Positions 17,299-26,325 of a DNA stretch of 34,430 bases are shown one piece after another (position 1 is the stretch's first letter; each line of letters opens with the position of its first letter). Under the pieces are notes generated by a model. That model made no database searches. It was not told the DNA's origin and worked only from the letters and a program-made list of their open reading frames with translations. Position numbers and translations under genes: made by a program. Origin of the DNA: Phycisphaerae bacterium (lineage in GTDB: Bacteria; Planctomycetota; Phycisphaerae; SM23-33); the NCBI GenBank assembly GCA_018335035.1, contig JAGXKT010000020.1, positions 1-34,430 of the forward strand, written 5' to 3'.

Positions 17299-18795
17299 TC
17301 AGCGGCCTCGGCGCAACATGCCGGCCGCGCGACGCAGCGCCTCGCGGGGCCCTAGTTCGCACAGTCGGCCCAAAGCGCGCCGGGACAGCAGCCGGCGCCG
17401 GCGCCGGCGCGCGTTATGCCGGTCGACGCTTGCTTCGATCTCGCCGACCCGTTCGCGGAACCGCTCGGGACGGATGTGCTCGCAGAAGCAGTTGGCGGGA
17501 CTCTGGTGATGGTGCAGCGCCGGATCGTACGCCGCGCCGATCAGCCCGCGCCGGCGGCACTGCTCGTACATTTCCGTGCCCGGATACGGCGTGAAGATGC
17601 TGTAGACCAGCACGTCGGCGTCGCAGGCGGCCATCGCCGCGGCCGTCTCGGCCAGCGTCGCCTCCGTCTCGTCCGGGAAGCCCACCATGAAGAACGCCAC
17701 CAGCTCCATGCCGCTCCGGCGAACGGCACGGCAGGCGGCGAGGGCTTCGCCGGCCGTGATGTTCTTGCGGATGGCGCGGAGGATGTCGTCGTTGCCGCTT
17801 TCGATGCCGAGCTGGATCGAGCAGCACCCGCTGCGGCGCATCATCGCGAGCGTCTCGTCATCGACGCCCTTGACGTGCATCTCGCAGCTCCAGCGCAGCC
17901 GCGGGCAGTCGGCGCGGATCGCCCGGCACAGTTCAGCGAGCCAGTCGCGATCGATGCCGAACGTGTCGTCGTCGACGTGGACCTGGCGAACGCCCATCCG
18001 CTGAAGTGTTCGAAGCTCGGCGGCCACATGCCCCGGCGAGCGCGGCCGCACGTGCCGTCCCCAGATGCCGCGCGAGCCGCAGAACGTGCAGTTGTATGGA
18101 CAGCCGCGCGTCGTGAACACGTACCGAAACGCCCCCGGCGGATACCGCTTGCGCCCCACCAGCGCCGGCGCGCCGTCGATGGCGAAGCCCAGCGAGTCGA
18201 TATCTTCGACGAGTTCGCGCCGCGGCGTCTCGCGCACGGCGCCGTCTGACTCGCGGTAGATCAGCCCCGCGACGTCGCCGAGTGACCGCCCGCCCGCGAG
18301 GGCCTCGAGCAGCCCGACGAGCGTCTGCTCGCCCTCGCCGCGCACGGCGATGTCGAACTCATCGGTCAGTGCCTCAGCGCCGACCAGCGACGGGTGCGGG
18401 CCGCCGACAACAACCCGCGCGCCGCACACGTCTCGCGCCAGCCGCGCCACCACCCGGGCCGAGGCAAAGGTCTGGCTCTTGGCGGAAATGCCCACCACGT
18501 CCGGGCGAAGCCGCTCGAGCGTGTCGCGCAGCTCGTCCCAGCATGCCCCGTGCGGGTCGTCGAGCTGACGACGGTAGCGTCGAAAACCCTCCCCGGCAAG
18601 CCACGAGACGCGGATCGGCTCGCTGTGCGGCGTGAAGTCGGCATTGACCGCGGCCACGGTCCAATCGGTGCGCGCCATCGCCGCGGCGGCGAGATAGGCC
18701 AGCCCCAGCGGATAGCGTTCCAGTGAGTAGGTCGGCTTAAAGAGCCGATGAAACGGCGGCTCGACGAGCAGGATGGTTCCGGAGTCACCGGTCAT
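17299..18795 (-). CDS. B12-binding-type radical SAM protein
   Basis: 498 residues. An N-terminal cobalamin-binding-like domain (about 5-190, with VGISAKSQT and GGPHPSLVG near 131-139) lacks an obvious DxHxxG motif, so base-off cobalamin binding is uncertain. The radical SAM core follows, with C232-x3-C236-x2-C239 for the 4Fe-4S cluster, then a Gly-rich SAM segment, HVDDDTFGID, SIQLGIESGND and FMVGFPDET. The tail is basic (HNARRRRRR). Such enzymes methylate or rearrange unactivated carbons, often in lipid, hopanoid or pigment pathways; the substrate is unknown. The ATG at 18795 with AGGA upstream is preferred over a TTG five codons earlier. Convergent with the glycolipid glycosyltransferase. 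Confidence 0.87.
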   Translation of the reverse strand: MTGDSGTILLVEPPFHRLFKPTYSLERYPLGLAYLAAAAMARTDWTVAAVNADFTPHSEPIRVSWLAGEGFRRYRRQLDDPHGACWDELRDTLERLRPDVVGISAKSQTFASARVVARLARDVCGARVVVGGPHPSLVGAEALTDEFDIAVRGEGEQTLVGLLEALAGGRSLGDVAGLIYRESDGAVRETPRRELVEDIDSLGFAIDGAPALVGRKRYPPGAFRYVFTTRGCPYNCTFCGSRGIWGRHVRPRSPGHVAAELRTLQRMGVRQVHVDDDTFGIDRDWLAELCRAIRADCPRLRWSCEMHVKGVDDETLAMMRRSGCCSIQLGIESGNDDILRAIRKNITAGEALAACRAVRRSGMELVAFFMVGFPDETEATLAETAAAMAACDADVLVYSIFTPYPGTEMYEQCRRRGLIGAAYDPALHHHQSPANCFCEHIRPERFRERVGEIEASVDRHNARRRRRRLLSRRALGRLCELGPREALRRAAGMLRRGR

Positions 18796-18888
18796 GTGTC
18801 CTGGCGACAAGCGTTCGGCCTTTCGACGCGTCCCGGCGCGCCGGCACGACGGCGGGCGCGGTCCCGGCCGGGCCGTACGGCCTAAGCC

Positions 18889-21800
18889 CTAAGCCCTGAG
18901 ATACGCGTTGATTTTCCGCGCCGCGTGCCGGCCCGACGCCACGGCGCGAGCAATGTACGAGGCGCCTTCTCGTAGGTCTCCGGCCGCAAAGACGCCCGGC
19001 TCGCTGGTGGCGCCGTCCGTCAACTCCAGCCGCCCTTCGGCATCCATTCGCAGGTTGAGTTGACGGGCAAGGTCCTCGTCCACTTCCGGCTCGTAGCCCA
19101 GCGCCAGCACGGCCAGGTCGGCCGGAACCGTGAACCCGCCGTCCGGCTCCTCGACGGGACGGGCGCCGTTGGCGGCGCGCACCCAGCGGACGCGGGTGGC
19201 CTCCAGCTCACGGAGCGTTTGACCGCCGTTGAACGCTTTGGTCGCCACGCACCACTGCCGCTTGACCTGTTGCGGCGCGCGATGTGTCGGATCGCCGTTG
19301 ACGCGCTCAGCCGGGAGAATCTCGAGCTGGCGCACCTCGCGTGCCCCGGCCGCCAGGGCCAACTCCGCACAATCGTTGCCCGTCTCGCCACCGCCGATGA
19401 CCACGACGGACTTGTCACGCACCTGCCCGGACGACTCGTATCGCCCGCCGTCGCGCAGGAAGTCCAACGCCAACTGCACGCCGGCCTTGTCGCGCCCCGG
19501 CACCTGCAGATCGCGGGGGCGCGACGCCCCAAGCGCCAACAGCACGGCGTCGAACCGGTTTCGCAGTTCGTCGGCGGCGATGTCGCGCCCGATCTCCACG
19601 CCGGTCTCGAACGTCACGCCCTCGGCCTCGATCTGTTGAAGCCGCCGATCCAGAAGCGTCTTGTCCAGGCGAAAGTCCGGGATGCCGTAACGCAGCAACC
19701 CGCCGGGGCGGTCGGCCTTCTCGAACACGGTCACCGCGTGCCCGGCACGCGCGAGGTGCTGCGCCGCGGCGAGCCCGGCCGGTCCCGACCCGATAACGGC
19801 CACCGGCTTGCCGGTCGGGCGTTCGGCCGGACGCGGCGCCAGCCACCCCTCGCTCCACGCGCGGTCCGCAATTTGACGTTCGATGTCCTTGATCGGCACG
19901 GCGTAGCCGGCGGCGGCGCGCTTGCAGGCGACCTGGCAGGGCGCCGGGCACAGACGGCTGGTCAACTCGGGGAAGGTATTGGCCTCGCTGAGCACCTCCC
20001 ACGCGCGGCGCCACTGCCCGCGCCGCGCCAAGTCCACCCACTGCGGAATGGGGCTTTCCAGCGGGCACCCAGCCGCCGTGCCGGCCTGAATCTCGTTCTG
20101 GCGGCACCGCGGGTTCATGCACTCCAGGCACGCCACGGACGACAGACGCGCCAGGTGTCGGCGGTACTCGCCCTCGTCGGCATACTGGAAATCAACCACG
20201 CGGCGCAGGTACTCGTCGCGCCACGCCCGCGATCGCCGGTGCCACCATGGTGCGGCCGCGCGCAGCCAACGCATGCGCTTGAGCAGTTTCATCAGCCACG
20301 ACGGTGCCGGAAGCGTCATCGCCCGCTCGTCTCGACCGATCCGCCACCGCCAGTGCAGCATGTGCCGGTAGACAATGCGATCGCCGTTGGCGGGGTTGAC
20401 GTTGTACTTGCGCCGGTCGCGCGCGAGCTTCTCCGGATGCGTGGCCAGCTCGGCGAGGTACACGCCGTCCTTGATAAGCATCGCGTCAGCAAGATTGTAG
20501 ATAACGGCGCGGGTGACGGCGTAATCATGCTCGCCCGAGTCGCGCTCGACGGTGTGCCGCACGGCGTCGGCGTACTGCCGTGCGTAGCGGATGCCGCCCC
20601 AGCGCAGGCAGTCGTACATCCGCACGACCAGCGCTCGCTTGAGGCCGCCGTCGAGTTGCGCCGCGGCCTGGACCGTCTCGGCCGCCAGGTCGTGGAACTG
20701 CCCCGTCTCTCGGCGTCCGCGGCCGAACCGGCGGACGGACCAGCGGCACTTGTCGGCCAGCACGTCGCGCCAACCGGTCCGCTCCGGCGCGCCGCGGAAC
20801 AGGTCGCGGTCCTCCACCAGCATGCGCCCCATGTTGAACGCGTAGAGATTCTTGCGGAAGTCCTGTCGGATCGTGTCCTTGATCGCCCACGCCATCGCGT
20901 GCATCGAGACGGGGATCAGCCCCTTCTGGAAGGCAAAACCCAGCATCATGATGTTCGCGTAGACCTTCGAGCCCAGGTAGGTCTCGCAGATGCGCGATAT
21001 ATTCCGGGCGAGGTAATCCTCCCGGCGGCTCTGGCGGCGGATGGCGGCCTCGATCCGCTCAACGTCGAAGTCCTCGCGCCCCATGGTCCCGGCGACGGTG
21101 GGGAACTTATCGGTGTTGACCACGGCGGCGGTCTTGTCCGGCGCCGCGACACGCGCCCGCCCGGCCGGGTCGATCGCCCGCGCCGCCTCCAGCAGGTCGA
21201 TGCCGATCAGCAGATCGGCCCTTCCGTGCGGGATCAACGGCGTCACCGGACGTTCGGCAATGTTGTAGACGACCTGGCTGAGCACGCCGCCGCCGCGGAT
21301 CGCCAGGCCCTTCTTGTCCAGAAAACCCACGGCGTAGCCGGCCTTGTGGGCGGCGCGGACGAGGATTTGCGTTGCCGTGCCGATCCCCTGCGTGCCGACG
21401 CCGGCCAGGCAGCATCGCCAGATGTCGCCGACGGGACGCTTCTCCGGCTCGGGGATGTCGTCGAGGCCCAGTTCGGGCACACGCGAGCGCGGCGGCTTCT
21501 TCCGCCGAATCGTGACCCGCTCGAACGCGCTGCACGCGCCGAGCCGCTCGCACGCGCCGTCGTTGACGCACAGCGTCAGGTCCGTGTCGATCTTGGGCCC
21601 GTAGTCCGTCTGAACGTGCTTGAGCCCGGGGCAGCCCGTGCTCTCCGTGCACGCCAGGCAGAACGTGCACGCCTCCGTGTTGACGTTCATGTGCTCCCAC
21701 TTGGGCAGGTAACCCAACTGCTTGCGCAGCCCGCGGTCGGCGCGCTTCTGGCGACGCAGGCGCGTAATCGCGCACTCCTTGTCGGCAATGACGATCTTGA

Positions 21801-23604
21801 CGCCGTCCCGCAGAAACATCTCCTCCAGCAGCTCGCGGTAGCTGCGACGCTTCTCCGGGTCCACCCGCGCGATCGGCACGTTCGAGCCGCCCGCAATGCC
21901 CTGGACGACGTCCTCGATGTCCTGAACGGCCGTGGGGTTGCCGACGATGTCGAACTCGCTGCCCGGCGTCGGCTGGTGACCCGTCATCGCCGTCGTGCGG
22001 TTGTCCAGGATGATGAAGGTGATGTCCTGGTCGAGCTTGACCGCCTGGCTGACGGCGATCTGCCCGGAGTGGAAGAACGTCGAGTCGCCCATGAACACGA
22101 CCTGCTTGTTCGGCACGAACGGGTCCATGCCGCTTCCGGTGCCCCCCCCGAGGCCCATGCCGGACAGGTTGTGCATCAACTCCGTGTTCGGCGGGTACAT
22201 CAGCATCGTGTAGCAGCCGATGTCGCCGTGGAACAGCAGGTCGACCGGCTCCCGCCCGTGCGCGCGGGCCATGTAGTCCGCGTCGGCGAAGTCGTGCTTG
22301 ATCTCCAGGCACAGCGAGGCCGAATCGCGATGCGGACAGCCCGGACAAAACGACGGCAGCCGCGTCGGCAATCCCGGCATCTCCACTTCCGCCGTCGCGG
22401 CCGCACGGTCCAACTCGTCGTGCGGATCGCGTTGCGCCCGCCCGCCGGGGACGTACCGCCCGCCGCTGACGTGGTCCAGCAGCGCGACGATGCGCTCCAT
22501 GACGATCGACGGGTCCAGCCCGCGGGTTTCCGGGAACCCGGGCAGCGCACCGGGGAACGTTTTGCCCCAGACCTCCGCGTCGGCGGCGGGTCCGTCCGTC
22601 TGGCGGTCGCGGGCGACGACGTCGTGGACCTGCGATTCGAGAAACCCGCGCCGCTCCTCGACGACGACGATCCGCTCGCACTGGCGCGCCAGCCGTCGAA
22701 CCATGCCGCCGTCCAGCGGGTAGCTCAGGGCGAATTTCAGGATCGGAAACGCCCCGTCCAGCCCCAGCTCCCACAGCGCCTGGACGAGGTAATCGTGCGC
22801 CATGCCACTGGTGACGAAGCCGACCGGCGCCCGCCCGTCGCCGCCGGGGACGATGCGGTTGATGCCAAGCTCGCGCGCGACCGCCAGGGCCCGCCCGAAC
22901 CGCTCGCCGTAGCTCGCCTCCCGCCACCACGTCTTGGGCGGCAGCAGGACGTGCTTGTTCAAATCGATCCCGGCCGTTTCGAAATCCTTCAGCGTGCGGG
23001 TGTTGTTCCGGGGGTACTGGTTGGCGCGGCACGTGACGGTCCCGCCGCCGTCGGCGAGGTTCGTGGGCATCAGGAAGCCGGTGTACAACTCGCTGCGGCG
23101 CGACAGCTTCAAGCCCAGGTCGATGAAGTCCTTGACCTCCTGCTGGTTGGACGGTTCGAGAACGGGGATGAACAAGTGCTTGGAGATGAAGCGGCTGTCG
23201 GAGGGGACCTGCGTGGAGTCGGACCACGGGTCGTCGCCGTAGATGACCACGGCGCCGCCGTCGCGATGCGCGCCCGCCAGCGAGCCCAGCGCCAATGCAT
23301 CGGCCGCGACGTGCACGCCGACGGACTTCATGCAGATCACCCCGCGACACCCGGCGACCTGCGAGCCGTTGAGCATCGCCGCGGCGAGGGCCTCGTTGTT
23401 GTTGATGACCGCGCGGATGCCCCGCTCGGCCAGCAGGTCGCGCACCCGCGCCATCGAGTCGAAGAACCCGGCGATGGGACTGCCCGGGTAGCCGCCGAGC
23501 AGATGCACGCCGCCGTCAACCTCCAACGCGCCTTTGAGCAGAAGCTCGCTTCCGGTGAATATCTGCGGGCCCTGCTCGGTCAGAAATCTTGGGTCCACCT
23601 TCAT
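18889..23604 (-). CDS. Fused indolepyruvate:ferredoxin oxidoreductase (IorA-IorB-linker) with GltD-like NAD(P)H oxidoreductase
   Basis: One 1571-residue reading frame carrying a complete electron path. Residues 1 to about 400: PFOR-like domains of IorA. About 415-600: TPP domain, with CPGCPHRD and the GDSTFFHSG...DNRTTAMTG signature. About 640-690: cysteine-rich ferredoxin-like part (CTFCLACTESTGCPG, then CVNDGAC). About 728-930: IorB/POR-gamma domain (CCLAGVGTQGIG, KKGLAIRGGG). About 935-1130: a helical linker as in proteobacterial IOR fusions (DUF6537-like). About 1158-1571: GltD-type module, with CLECMNPRC...CP iron-sulfur segment, FAD site VIGSGPAGLAAAQ near 1268 and NAD(P)H site VVVIGGGETGND near 1400. 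It should oxidise aryl or other 2-oxoacids to acyl-CoA and pass electrons to NAD(P)+. The start is set by the -10 box at 23612-23617. Confidence 0.93.
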   Translation of the reverse strand: MKVDPRFLTEQGPQIFTGSELLLKGALEVDGGVHLLGGYPGSPIAGFFDSMARVRDLLAERGIRAVINNNEALAAAMLNGSQVAGCRGVICMKSVGVHVAADALALGSLAGAHRDGGAVVIYGDDPWSDSTQVPSDSRFISKHLFIPVLEPSNQQEVKDFIDLGLKLSRRSELYTGFLMPTNLADGGGTVTCRANQYPRNNTRTLKDFETAGIDLNKHVLLPPKTWWREASYGERFGRALAVARELGINRIVPGGDGRAPVGFVTSGMAHDYLVQALWELGLDGAFPILKFALSYPLDGGMVRRLARQCERIVVVEERRGFLESQVHDVVARDRQTDGPAADAEVWGKTFPGALPGFPETRGLDPSIVMERIVALLDHVSGGRYVPGGRAQRDPHDELDRAAATAEVEMPGLPTRLPSFCPGCPHRDSASLCLEIKHDFADADYMARAHGREPVDLLFHGDIGCYTMLMYPPNTELMHNLSGMGLGGGTGSGMDPFVPNKQVVFMGDSTFFHSGQIAVSQAVKLDQDITFIILDNRTTAMTGHQPTPGSEFDIVGNPTAVQDIEDVVQGIAGGSNVPIARVDPEKRRSYRELLEEMFLRDGVKIVIADKECAITRLRRQKRADRGLRKQLGYLPKWEHMNVNTEACTFCLACTESTGCPGLKHVQTDYGPKIDTDLTLCVNDGACERLGACSAFERVTIRRKKPPRSRVPELGLDDIPEPEKRPVGDIWRCCLAGVGTQGIGTATQILVRAAHKAGYAVGFLDKKGLAIRGGGVLSQVVYNIAERPVTPLIPHGRADLLIGIDLLEAARAIDPAGRARVAAPDKTAAVVNTDKFPTVAGTMGREDFDVERIEAAIRRQSRREDYLARNISRICETYLGSKVYANIMMLGFAFQKGLIPVSMHAMAWAIKDTIRQDFRKNLYAFNMGRMLVEDRDLFRGAPERTGWRDVLADKCRWSVRRFGRGRRETGQFHDLAAETVQAAAQLDGGLKRALVVRMYDCLRWGGIRYARQYADAVRHTVERDSGEHDYAVTRAVIYNLADAMLIKDGVYLAELATHPEKLARDRRKYNVNPANGDRIVYRHMLHWRWRIGRDERAMTLPAPSWLMKLLKRMRWLRAAAPWWHRRSRAWRDEYLRRVVDFQYADEGEYRRHLARLSSVACLECMNPRCRQNEIQAGTAAGCPLESPIPQWVDLARRGQWRRAWEVLSEANTFPELTSRLCPAPCQVACKRAAAGYAVPIKDIERQIADRAWSEGWLAPRPAERPTGKPVAVIGSGPAGLAAAQHLARAGHAVTVFEKADRPGGLLRYGIPDFRLDKTLLDRRLQQIEAEGVTFETGVEIGRDIAADELRNRFDAVLLALGASRPRDLQVPGRDKAGVQLALDFLRDGGRYESSGQVRDKSVVVIGGGETGNDCAELALAAGAREVRQLEILPAERVNGDPTHRAPQQVKRQWCVATKAFNGGQTLRELEATRVRWVRAANGARPVEEPDGGFTVPADLAVLALGYEPEVDEDLARQLNLRMDAEGRLELTDGATSEPGVFAAGDLREGASYIARAVASGRHAARKINAYLRA

Positions 23605-23611
23605 CGCGAGC

Positions 23612-23639
23612 ATTGTACGCCACCGAAACATGCCCCCAA
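23612..23639 (-). promoter_or_regulatory. Promoter predicting a leaderless ior fusion mRNA
   Basis: On the minus strand TTGGGG (23639-23634), 16-nt spacer, TACAAT (23617-23612), then exactly 7 nt before ATG at 23604. No Shine-Dalgarno precedes the ATG. An upstream in-frame ATG (23613) falls inside the -10 box and so is unlikely to be used. Confidence 0.55.
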
Positions 23640-23707
23640 AACCGATTTTGCGCCGTGCGGTCATCCGGCGACATCGCAACCGAACCCCACGCAAGATGAG
23701 CCCGGTG

Positions 23708-24556
23708 CTACACCGGATGATGCGGGCTGCGGCCCCACTGGAGCTTGTCCGACAAGGTGCGGAAAAAATGCCGCCCGGGGTGCGTGACGATCCGCACGCC
23801 GCGGTCGGCGCGGCGGACCTCGACGGCATCGCCGTCGCACAAGCCGCTGGAGAGCTGTCCGTCGATGATGACGGCCGAACCGGCGTTGACGCGCGTCGCC
23901 GTGAGGCGCAGCGTGCAATCGCTGCGAACCACGATGGGGCGCATCGACAGCGTGTGCGGCGCGACCGGCGTGATCGTCACGGCATCGAGCGTCGGTTCGA
24001 GGATCGGCCCCGACGCGCTCATGCTGTAGCCGGTCGAGCCGGTCGGTGTCGCCACCACCAGCCCGTCGCCGAGATACTCGGCGATCGGCTCGCCGTCGCG
24101 GGCGACGTGCAGGTTGATCATGCGGAACGGCGGGCCGGCGAGGATGGCCACGTCATTCGCGGCGACGGACGTGAAGGCGTGCGCCTCGCAGTTGCTCACC
24201 GTCACGTCGAGCATCATCCGTTCGCAGACGTCGGCGCGCCCGGCGAGGACGTCGTCGAGGTGCTTCTGCATGTGCTCGACGTCGAACTCGGCCAGGAAGC
24301 CCAGCTTGCCCATGTTCACCCCCAGCAGGGGCACGTCGGTCCCGCCGAGGGCCCGGGCGGCCGTCAGGAGCGTCCCATCGCCACCGAAGACCACGCACAG
24401 GTCCGCCTCGGCGGCGCCGTCGGGCAGCGCCGCACGGGCGTCGACGACGGCGACGACGTCGGCGCGCTCGTCAAACCACGGCCGGAGGCGCTCGATGCAG
24501 TCGCTGACGCCGGGCTTGTCGTGATTGGCCAGAATGAGAATCCGCTTGTCCGCCAT
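23708..24556 (-). CDS. nadK: NAD kinase
   Basis: Phosphorylates NAD+ to NADP+ in the cytosol; 282 residues, full length. GGDGT (58-62) with the catalytic Asp is intact, followed by GVNMGKLGFLAEF, ANDVAI, and the C-terminal TPTGSTGYSMSASGP segment that binds the second nucleotide. The final about 25 residues (HFFRTLSDKLQWG) match the usual family ending. No Shine-Dalgarno; a -10 box lies 6 nt before the ATG. It is followed 103 nt later by the ior fusion on the same strand, whose GltD-like module probably uses NADP(H), a reasonable functional pairing. Confidence 0.95.
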   Translation of the reverse strand: MADKRILILANHDKPGVSDCIERLRPWFDERADVVAVVDARAALPDGAAEADLCVVFGGDGTLLTAARALGGTDVPLLGVNMGKLGFLAEFDVEHMQKHLDDVLAGRADVCERMMLDVTVSNCEAHAFTSVAANDVAILAGPPFRMINLHVARDGEPIAEYLGDGLVVATPTGSTGYSMSASGPILEPTLDAVTITPVAPHTLSMRPIVVRSDCTLRLTATRVNAGSAVIIDGQLSSGLCDGDAVEVRRADRGVRIVTHPGRHFFRTLSDKLQWGRSPHHPV

Positions 24557-24562
24557 GCGGGT

Positions 24563-24591
24563 ATTCTATCGCGCCGAGGCGGGCGTGTCGC
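24563..24591 (-). promoter_or_regulatory. Promoter predicting a leaderless nadK mRNA
   Basis: GCGACA (24591-24586), 17-nt spacer, TAGAAT (24568-24563), then 6 nt and the ATG at 24556. Correct spacing with no ribosome site suggests a leaderless transcript. Confidence 0.6.
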
Positions 24592-24613
24592 CAGCAGAAG
24601 ACAACGGGTGCCG

Positions 24614-24657
24614 CGGACATTCCCATTCGTGCCAAATACCGGACAATTCTATTCGTG
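24614..24657. repeat. Two 18-bp direct repeats with 26-bp period between nadK and the GT2 gene
   Basis: Units at 24614-24631 and 24640-24657 share 15 of 18 positions (CGGACA-N5-ATTCGTG). The stretch is much richer in A+T than its surroundings. It lies between the divergent promoters of nadK and the glycosyltransferase gene, where an operator would be expected, but it may also be a dispersed element. Confidence 0.65.
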
Positions 24658-24681
24658 TTTGATATTTCCTCGTTTTGCGGG

Positions 24682-24711
24682 TTGACCCTTGGCGATGAGG
24701 GGCTCTAGAAT
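24682..24711 (+). promoter_or_regulatory. Sigma-70-type promoter for the GT2 glycosyltransferase gene
   Basis: TTGACC (24682-24687), 18-nt spacer, TAGAAT (24706-24711), giving a leader of about 88 nt before the ATG at 24806. Confidence 0.75.
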
Positions 24712-24805
24712 AGCAGAGCAAATCCCGCTGGCTCCAAAGCGATTGCGGCGTATGCGCCGCACGGGATGTTACGGCGCGCGAGCGCCCCGTCACGAAGGCA
24801 ACGTC

Positions 24806-26323
24806 ATGGACTGGTCCGACTTCGGCTATACATTGTTTATGTCGGTGTACACCTTCCTGCTGGTGGTGGTGTCCATCTACGGGCTCCACCGCTACGGGCT
24901 GGTCTTCCTGTACTATCTCCACCGGCGCAAGACGCCGCGTCCGGCGGGGCACTTCACCGAGCTGCCGCGCGTGACGGTGCAACTGCCGATGTTCAACGAG
25001 CCGCTGGTCGCCGAGCGGATCATCCGCAGGACCTGCCGACTGGACTGGCCGCGCGAAAAGCTCCAGATCCAGGTCCTCGACGACAGCACGGACCACACGC
25101 CGCCGATCGCCCGCAAGGCCGTCGAAGACGCCCGCGCCCGCGGCTTCGACATCACGTACATCCACCGCGAGGACCGCACCGGCTACAAGGCCGGCGCCTT
25201 GGCCAACGGGCTCAAGACCGCCACCGGCGAGTTCGTCACCGTCTTCGACGCGGACTTCGTCCCCGAGCCGGACTTCCTCAAGAAGTCCATCGACTATTTC
25301 ACCGATCCGAAGGTCGCCGTCGTCCAGACCCGCTGGGAGCACATCAACCGCGACGACAGCATGCTGACCCGCGCCCAGGCGATCTTCCTGGACGGGCACT
25401 TCGCCATCGAGCACATGGCCCGCAATCGCAGCAACCGCTTCATGAACTTCAACGGCACGGCCGGGACGTGGCGGCGATCGGCGATCGCCGATGCCGGCGG
25501 CTGGCACCACGACACGCTGACCGAGGACCTCGACCTGTCCTACCGGGCGCAGCTCAAGGGCTGGAAGTTCATCTTCCTGCCCGACCTGTGCGCCCCGGCG
25601 GAGCTGCCGCCCGAGATGAGCGCCTTCAAGGCCCAGCAGTTCCGCTGGACCAAGGGCGGGGCGCAGACCTCGCTGAAGCTGATCCCCAAGCTGCTGCTGA
25701 GCAAGATGCCCTGGAAGGTCAAGCTCGAGGGCTTCTTCCACCTGACGTGCTACACGATGCACATCTACATGTTCTTCCTGGTGATGCTGCTGTACCCGGC
25801 GATCGTGCTGCGAAGCCAGCCGGGCATGGAGGCGTCCGTCTGGCGGAACCTGTTCGACATGAGCGTCTTCACGCTGGCGACGCTGTCGGCCAGCGTGTTC
25901 TACGTCGCCAGCCAGGTCGAACTGACCGGCGACTGGCGCACGGGCGTCAAGTACCTGCCGCTGATGATGGCCGTGGGGATCGGGCTGTGCATCTCGAACA
26001 CCAAGGCCGTCCTCGAAGCGCTGTTCGGGCGCAAGAGCGAGTTCGTCCGCACGCCGAAATACGCCGGGCAGGCGATCGACGGCAAAGGCGACCGCAAGAA
26101 GCGCAAACGCCACTGGCTGCCGTACGTCGAGTTTGCGGCCGGGCTGTACATGTCCTTCTGCGCGGTCGTCTCGCTGGGGCTGGGCTACTCGCCGATGACG
26201 GCGCCATTCCTGATCATGTTCGCCTTCGGGTTCTACTACGTTTCGGTGCTGAGCTTCATCGCCGACCGGCGCACCGCCCGCAGCCGCGCCGCCGTCCCCG
26301 CGACGGCAGCCGAAAAGGCGTAA
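24806..26323 (+). CDS. Processive family 2 glycosyltransferase (cellulose/mannan synthase-like)
   Basis: 505-residue inner-membrane enzyme expected to polymerise or transfer sugars from a nucleotide sugar. One N-terminal helix (about 8-34), then a GT-A catalytic domain: LPMFNE, VLDDSTD (first Asp pair), DAD (DxD) in TVFDADFVPEPDF, TEDLDLSYR (base Asp) and QQFRW (the Q-x-x-R-W acceptor-site motif of processive synthases). Three to five membrane helices follow, with a basic cytoplasmic segment (GDRKKRKRH) between them. There is no PilZ domain, and no BcsB-type partner in the window. The ATG has GAAGG 7 nt upstream. Product unknown: beta-glucan, mannan or glycolipid. Its last nine codons and the bases just after them recur at 27961-27987. 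Confidence 0.92.
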   Translation: MDWSDFGYTLFMSVYTFLLVVVSIYGLHRYGLVFLYYLHRRKTPRPAGHFTELPRVTVQLPMFNEPLVAERIIRRTCRLDWPREKLQIQVLDDSTDHTPPIARKAVEDARARGFDITYIHREDRTGYKAGALANGLKTATGEFVTVFDADFVPEPDFLKKSIDYFTDPKVAVVQTRWEHINRDDSMLTRAQAIFLDGHFAIEHMARNRSNRFMNFNGTAGTWRRSAIADAGGWHHDTLTEDLDLSYRAQLKGWKFIFLPDLCAPAELPPEMSAFKAQQFRWTKGGAQTSLKLIPKLLLSKMPWKVKLEGFFHLTCYTMHIYMFFLVMLLYPAIVLRSQPGMEASVWRNLFDMSVFTLATLSASVFYVASQVELTGDWRTGVKYLPLMMAVGIGLCISNTKAVLEALFGRKSEFVRTPKYAGQAIDGKGDRKKRKRHWLPYVEFAAGLYMSFCAVVSLGLGYSPMTAPFLIMFAFGFYYVSVLSFIADRRTARSRAAVPATAAEKA

Positions 26324-26325
26324 CG
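26299..26325 (+). repeat. 27-bp direct repeat, left copy (3' end of the GT2 gene)
   Basis: Covers the final codons and stop of the glycosyltransferase gene. Matches 27961-27987 at 25 of 27 positions, same orientation. The separation is about 1.66 kb and contains the secreted-protein gene. Confidence 0.85.

Noticed and set aside
17381-17414. Short GCCGGC-rich tandem stretch
   Set aside because: It is inside the radical SAM coding region and simply encodes the Arg-rich tail.
18871-18895. GGCCGTACGGCC palindrome and tandem TAAGCCC after the ior fusion as a terminator
   Set aside because: No U tract and only a weak stem; the tandem just gives a second stop. Left uncalled.
19060-23787. Very long plus-strand open frame (about 1575 codons) opposite the ior fusion
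   Set aside because: It is a mirror of the real gene caused by high G+C codon bias; the translation is rich in Arg, Gly and His without domains, while the minus strand has clear family motifs.
23605-23829. Upstream extension of the ior fusion by 75 codons
   Set aside because: The extension overlaps the end of nadK in another frame, has no similarity to IorA, and contains the -10 box.
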